Below, piece after piece: positions 61,989 to 64,000 of a stretch of DNA of 64,000 bases (within the stretch, counting starts at the first letter, position 1; every line of letters starts with the position of its first letter). This stretch comes from Pseudomonas sp. HOU2 (GTDB lineage Bacteria > Pseudomonadota > Gammaproteobacteria > Pseudomonadales > Pseudomonadaceae): contig NZ_CP160398.1 in assembly GCF_040729435.1 (NCBI RefSeq), positions 372,001 through 436,000 on the forward strand. The letters are read 5' to 3'. Under the pieces are notes generated by a model. It was not told the DNA's origin. It saw nothing but the letters and a program-made list of their open reading frames with translations, and did no database searches. Both the position numbers and the translations under genes were made by a program.

Positions 61989-62111
61989 TGTGGCGAGGGA
62001 GCTTGCTCCCGCTGGGTTGCGAAGCAGCCCCATTGCATTTGTTCTGATGCACCGCGTTCGCTTGGGTTACGACTGCTACGCAGCCGAGCGGGAGCAAGCT
62101 CCCTCGCCACA
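61989..62111. repeat. REPIN (TGTGGCGAGGGAGC type)
   Basis: Inverted REP pair of the same class as 1943-2054, inside the minus-strand operon between glgE and treS. It may reduce read-through or stabilise mRNA. Confidence 0.9.
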
Positions 62112-62128
62112 AGGTTCTGTGCACGACC

Positions 62129-64000
62129 TTACGCGGCAGTAATCCGCCAGATCCCGAACGGCTGGTAAGCCGGGTCAATGCGCATGAACTGGTATTTGCC
62201 ATGCCAGTCCCAGCGATGCCCGTTCATCAAGTCTTCGCCATGGGTGGTCGCATCGTCCGGCAGGCCCATCTCCCACAGCGGCAGCTCGAAATTGGCTTCC
62301 TGCACGTTGTGCGGATCGAGGCTCACCGCCACCAGAATGAAATTGCTGCCATCGAAACTGCGCTTGCCGAAGTACAGAATGTTGTCGTTCCAGGCGTTGT
62401 AGACCTTCAGCCCCAGGTGCGTGTGCAGCGCCGGGTTCTGCCGGCGGATGCGGTTGAGCTGGGCGATTTCGGCAATGATGTTGCCCGGCGCATTGAAGTC
62501 GCGAACGCGGATCTCGTACTTCTCCGAATCGAGGTATTCCTCCTTGCCCGGCACCGGCGCCGATTCGCACAGTTCATAACCGGAATACATGCCCCACAGG
62601 CCCGAGCCCATGGTCGCCAACGCCGCACGGATCAAAAACCCCGGCCGCCCCGACTCATGCAGGAACGCCGGGTTGATGTCCGGCGTGTTGACGAAGAAGT
62701 TCGGCCGGTAGCATTCGCGCCACGGCGACTCGTTGAGCTCGGTGAAGTAGGTCGCCAACTCGGACTTGGTATTACGCCAGGTGAAATAGGTGTAGCTCTG
62801 GGAATAACCGACCTTGCCCAGACGCGCCATCATCGCCGGCGTGGTGAACGCCTCGGCGAGGAAAATCACTTCCGGGTGCAGCGCGCGCACATCGGCGATC
62901 AGCCACTGCCAGAACGGCAGCGGCTTGGTGTGCGGATTGTCGACGCGGAAGATCTTCACGCCTTCATTGACCCAACCAACGACGATATCGCGCAGCTCGA
63001 CCCACAGGCTGGGAATCGCGTCCGGCGCATAGAAATCGACGTTGACGATGTCCTGGTATTTCTTCGGCGGGTTTTCCGCGTATTTGATCGTGCCGTCCGG
63101 GCGCCAGTTGAACCAGCCCGGATGCTGTTTGAGCCACGGGTGATCCTGGGAACACTGAATGGCGAAATCGAGGGCGATTTCCAGCCCATGCTCAGCGGCG
63201 GCGGCGACCAGCCGGCGGAAGTCTTCGCGAGTACCGAGCTGCGAGTGAATCGCCTCGTGCCCGCCCTCCTCGCTGCCGATCGCATAAGGACTGCCCGGAT
63301 CATCCGGGCCGGCCGTCAGGGAATTATTGCGGCCCTTGCGGTGGGCGCGGCCGATCGGGTGGATCGGCGTGAAGTACAGCACGTCAAAACCCATGTCCTG
63401 AATCATCGGCAGACGCGAGTGCACGTCGTTGAAAGTGCCGTGTCGGTTGGGATCGTCGGTGATCGAGCGCGGAAACAATTCGTACCAACTGGCAAACTCG
63501 GCCAGTTCCCGTTCGACATCCACCGGGAATTCGGCGCTAAGGCTGAGATAGGCGCGGTGATCGGCCTGCGCCATCAATTGCGCACTGCGCGAGTGCAGAA
63601 ACAGCGCCACCTGCTCGGTTTCGAGCAACCCGGACAGCTCATGATGCAGCGCCGCAAGCTGTTCGCTGAGCTGGCCTTCGCTGCGCTCGGCGGCCTGCTG
63701 CACCATGCTGCGGCCTTCCTGCAATTCCAGTGAAACCGGAACGGCAGCGTTGTGTTTTTTCTCCAGTTCGTACTGGAAACTGGCGAAGTGATCGATCCAC
63801 GCTTCGACACAAAAGACAAAACGCCCCTGATGCTCGGGCCGAAAGCGGCCCTCCCAGCTGTTGTTGCCGAGGTCATTCATGACTTCGCTTTGCCAGGTCT
63901 CAGTGCCCTCTTCGTGCCAGCGCACGCGCACCGCGAGCTTGTCGTGGCCATCGGCAAACACTTTGCTGGTGACGACGACGTCACGCCCGGCAATTGACTT
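62129..64000 (-). CDS. glgE: Alpha-1,4-glucan:maltose-1-phosphate maltosyltransferase GlgE (5' part beyond window)
   Basis: A GH13_3 enzyme that adds maltosyl units from maltose 1-phosphate to an alpha-glucan. About 623 residues are visible, against about 660 for a full protein, and the reading stays open to the window edge, so only the N-terminus is missing. The nucleophile region VKIFRVDNPHTKPLPFWQW and the acid/base region VIFLAEAFTTPAMMARLGKV are intact. It heads the minus arm, followed by treS/pep2 and glgB. Together these form the GlgE route from trehalose to glucan. Confidence 0.93.
   Translation of the reverse strand, partial: KSIAGRDVVVTSKVFADGHDKLAVRVRWHEEGTETWQSEVMNDLGNNSWEGRFRPEHQGRFVFCVEAWIDHFASFQYELEKKHNAAVPVSLELQEGRSMVQQAAERSEGQLSEQLAALHHELSGLLETEQVALFLHSRSAQLMAQADHRAYLSLSAEFPVDVERELAEFASWYELFPRSITDDPNRHGTFNDVHSRLPMIQDMGFDVLYFTPIHPIGRAHRKGRNNSLTAGPDDPGSPYAIGSEEGGHEAIHSQLGTREDFRRLVAAAAEHGLEIALDFAIQCSQDHPWLKQHPGWFNWRPDGTIKYAENPPKKYQDIVNVDFYAPDAIPSLWVELRDIVVGWVNEGVKIFRVDNPHTKPLPFWQWLIADVRALHPEVIFLAEAFTTPAMMARLGKVGYSQSYTYFTWRNTKSELATYFTELNESPWRECYRPNFFVNTPDINPAFLHESGRPGFLIRAALATMGSGLWGMYSGYELCESAPVPGKEEYLDSEKYEIRVRDFNAPGNIIAEIAQLNRIRRQNPALHTHLGLKVYNAWNDNILYFGKRSFDGSNFILVAVSLDPHNVQEANFELPLWEMGLPDDATTHGEDLMNGHRWDWHGKYQFMRIDPAYQPFGIWRITAA

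Noticed and set aside
61946..62110. N-terminal extension of TreS by 55 residues
   Set aside because: The extra part is a translation of the REPIN and lacks a ribosome-binding site; TreS proteins begin near the chosen ATG.

Overview
The window is a 64-kb piece of a high-GC gamma-proteobacterial chromosome, almost certainly a fluorescent Pseudomonas (P. fluorescens group). The evidence is a PvdQ-type pyoverdine acylase, a DpkA-type imine reductase, a DUF6543-like giant toxin, DUF6124 and DUF2934 proteins, many paired REP elements (REPINs) and a combined GlgE/TreYZ alpha-glucan and trehalose locus. No tRNA, rRNA, CRISPR array, integrase or insertion sequence was seen.

Left part (1-18.3 kb): a polyamine-type binding protein cut by the window edge, with a divergent LysR regulator; an NCS2 nucleobase permease; a LEA14-like lipoprotein; a nitrilase with a divergent LysR; small conserved proteins; dpkA; a 1611-residue DUF6543-like toxin ending in a zincin domain; a PepSY protein; an orphan FecR anti-sigma factor; pvdQ; and a divergent Fur-like winged-helix protein. 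The FecR/pvdQ/Fur-like group suggests an iron and pyoverdine context.

18.4-25.6 kb: a five-gene, tightly packed operon. It holds an MFS exporter, a LuxE-like acyl-protein synthetase, a LuxC-like acyl reductase fused to an adenylate-forming domain, a PaaK-like adenylate-forming protein and a double-GNAT-like protein. No luciferase genes are present. This looks like an uncharacterised small-molecule pathway that activates, reduces and exports a carboxylic acid derivative, and it is the best candidate here for an undescribed system.

25.6-31.9 kb: an unknown 175-residue protein behind repeated operator-like motifs, a chemoreceptor, and a compact group of a DUF411 protein, a DedA-like protein, a periplasmic alpha/beta hydrolase and a D-2-hydroxyacid dehydrogenase.

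32-64 kb: the alpha-glucan/trehalose locus in two convergent arms. The plus arm is glgA-treZ-malQ-treY-DUF2934-glgX. The minus arm is glgE-treS/pep2-glgB. TreY and TreZ release trehalose from linear glucans, GlgX debranches and MalQ reshuffles maltodextrins. In the other direction TreS and the fused maltokinase turn trehalose into maltose 1-phosphate, which GlgE polymerises and GlgB branches. Between the arms lies about 12.9 kb of other genes: an acyl-CoA dehydrogenase/PIG-L/NodS-like methyltransferase/GT2 operon; a second PIG-L protein with an altered active site; an AT-rich M60 (enhancin-like) metallopeptidase; DUF6124 genes and a DUF6124 remnant; an EEP-family nuclease/phosphatase; and two tandem autotransporter-barrel proteins, one without a passenger.
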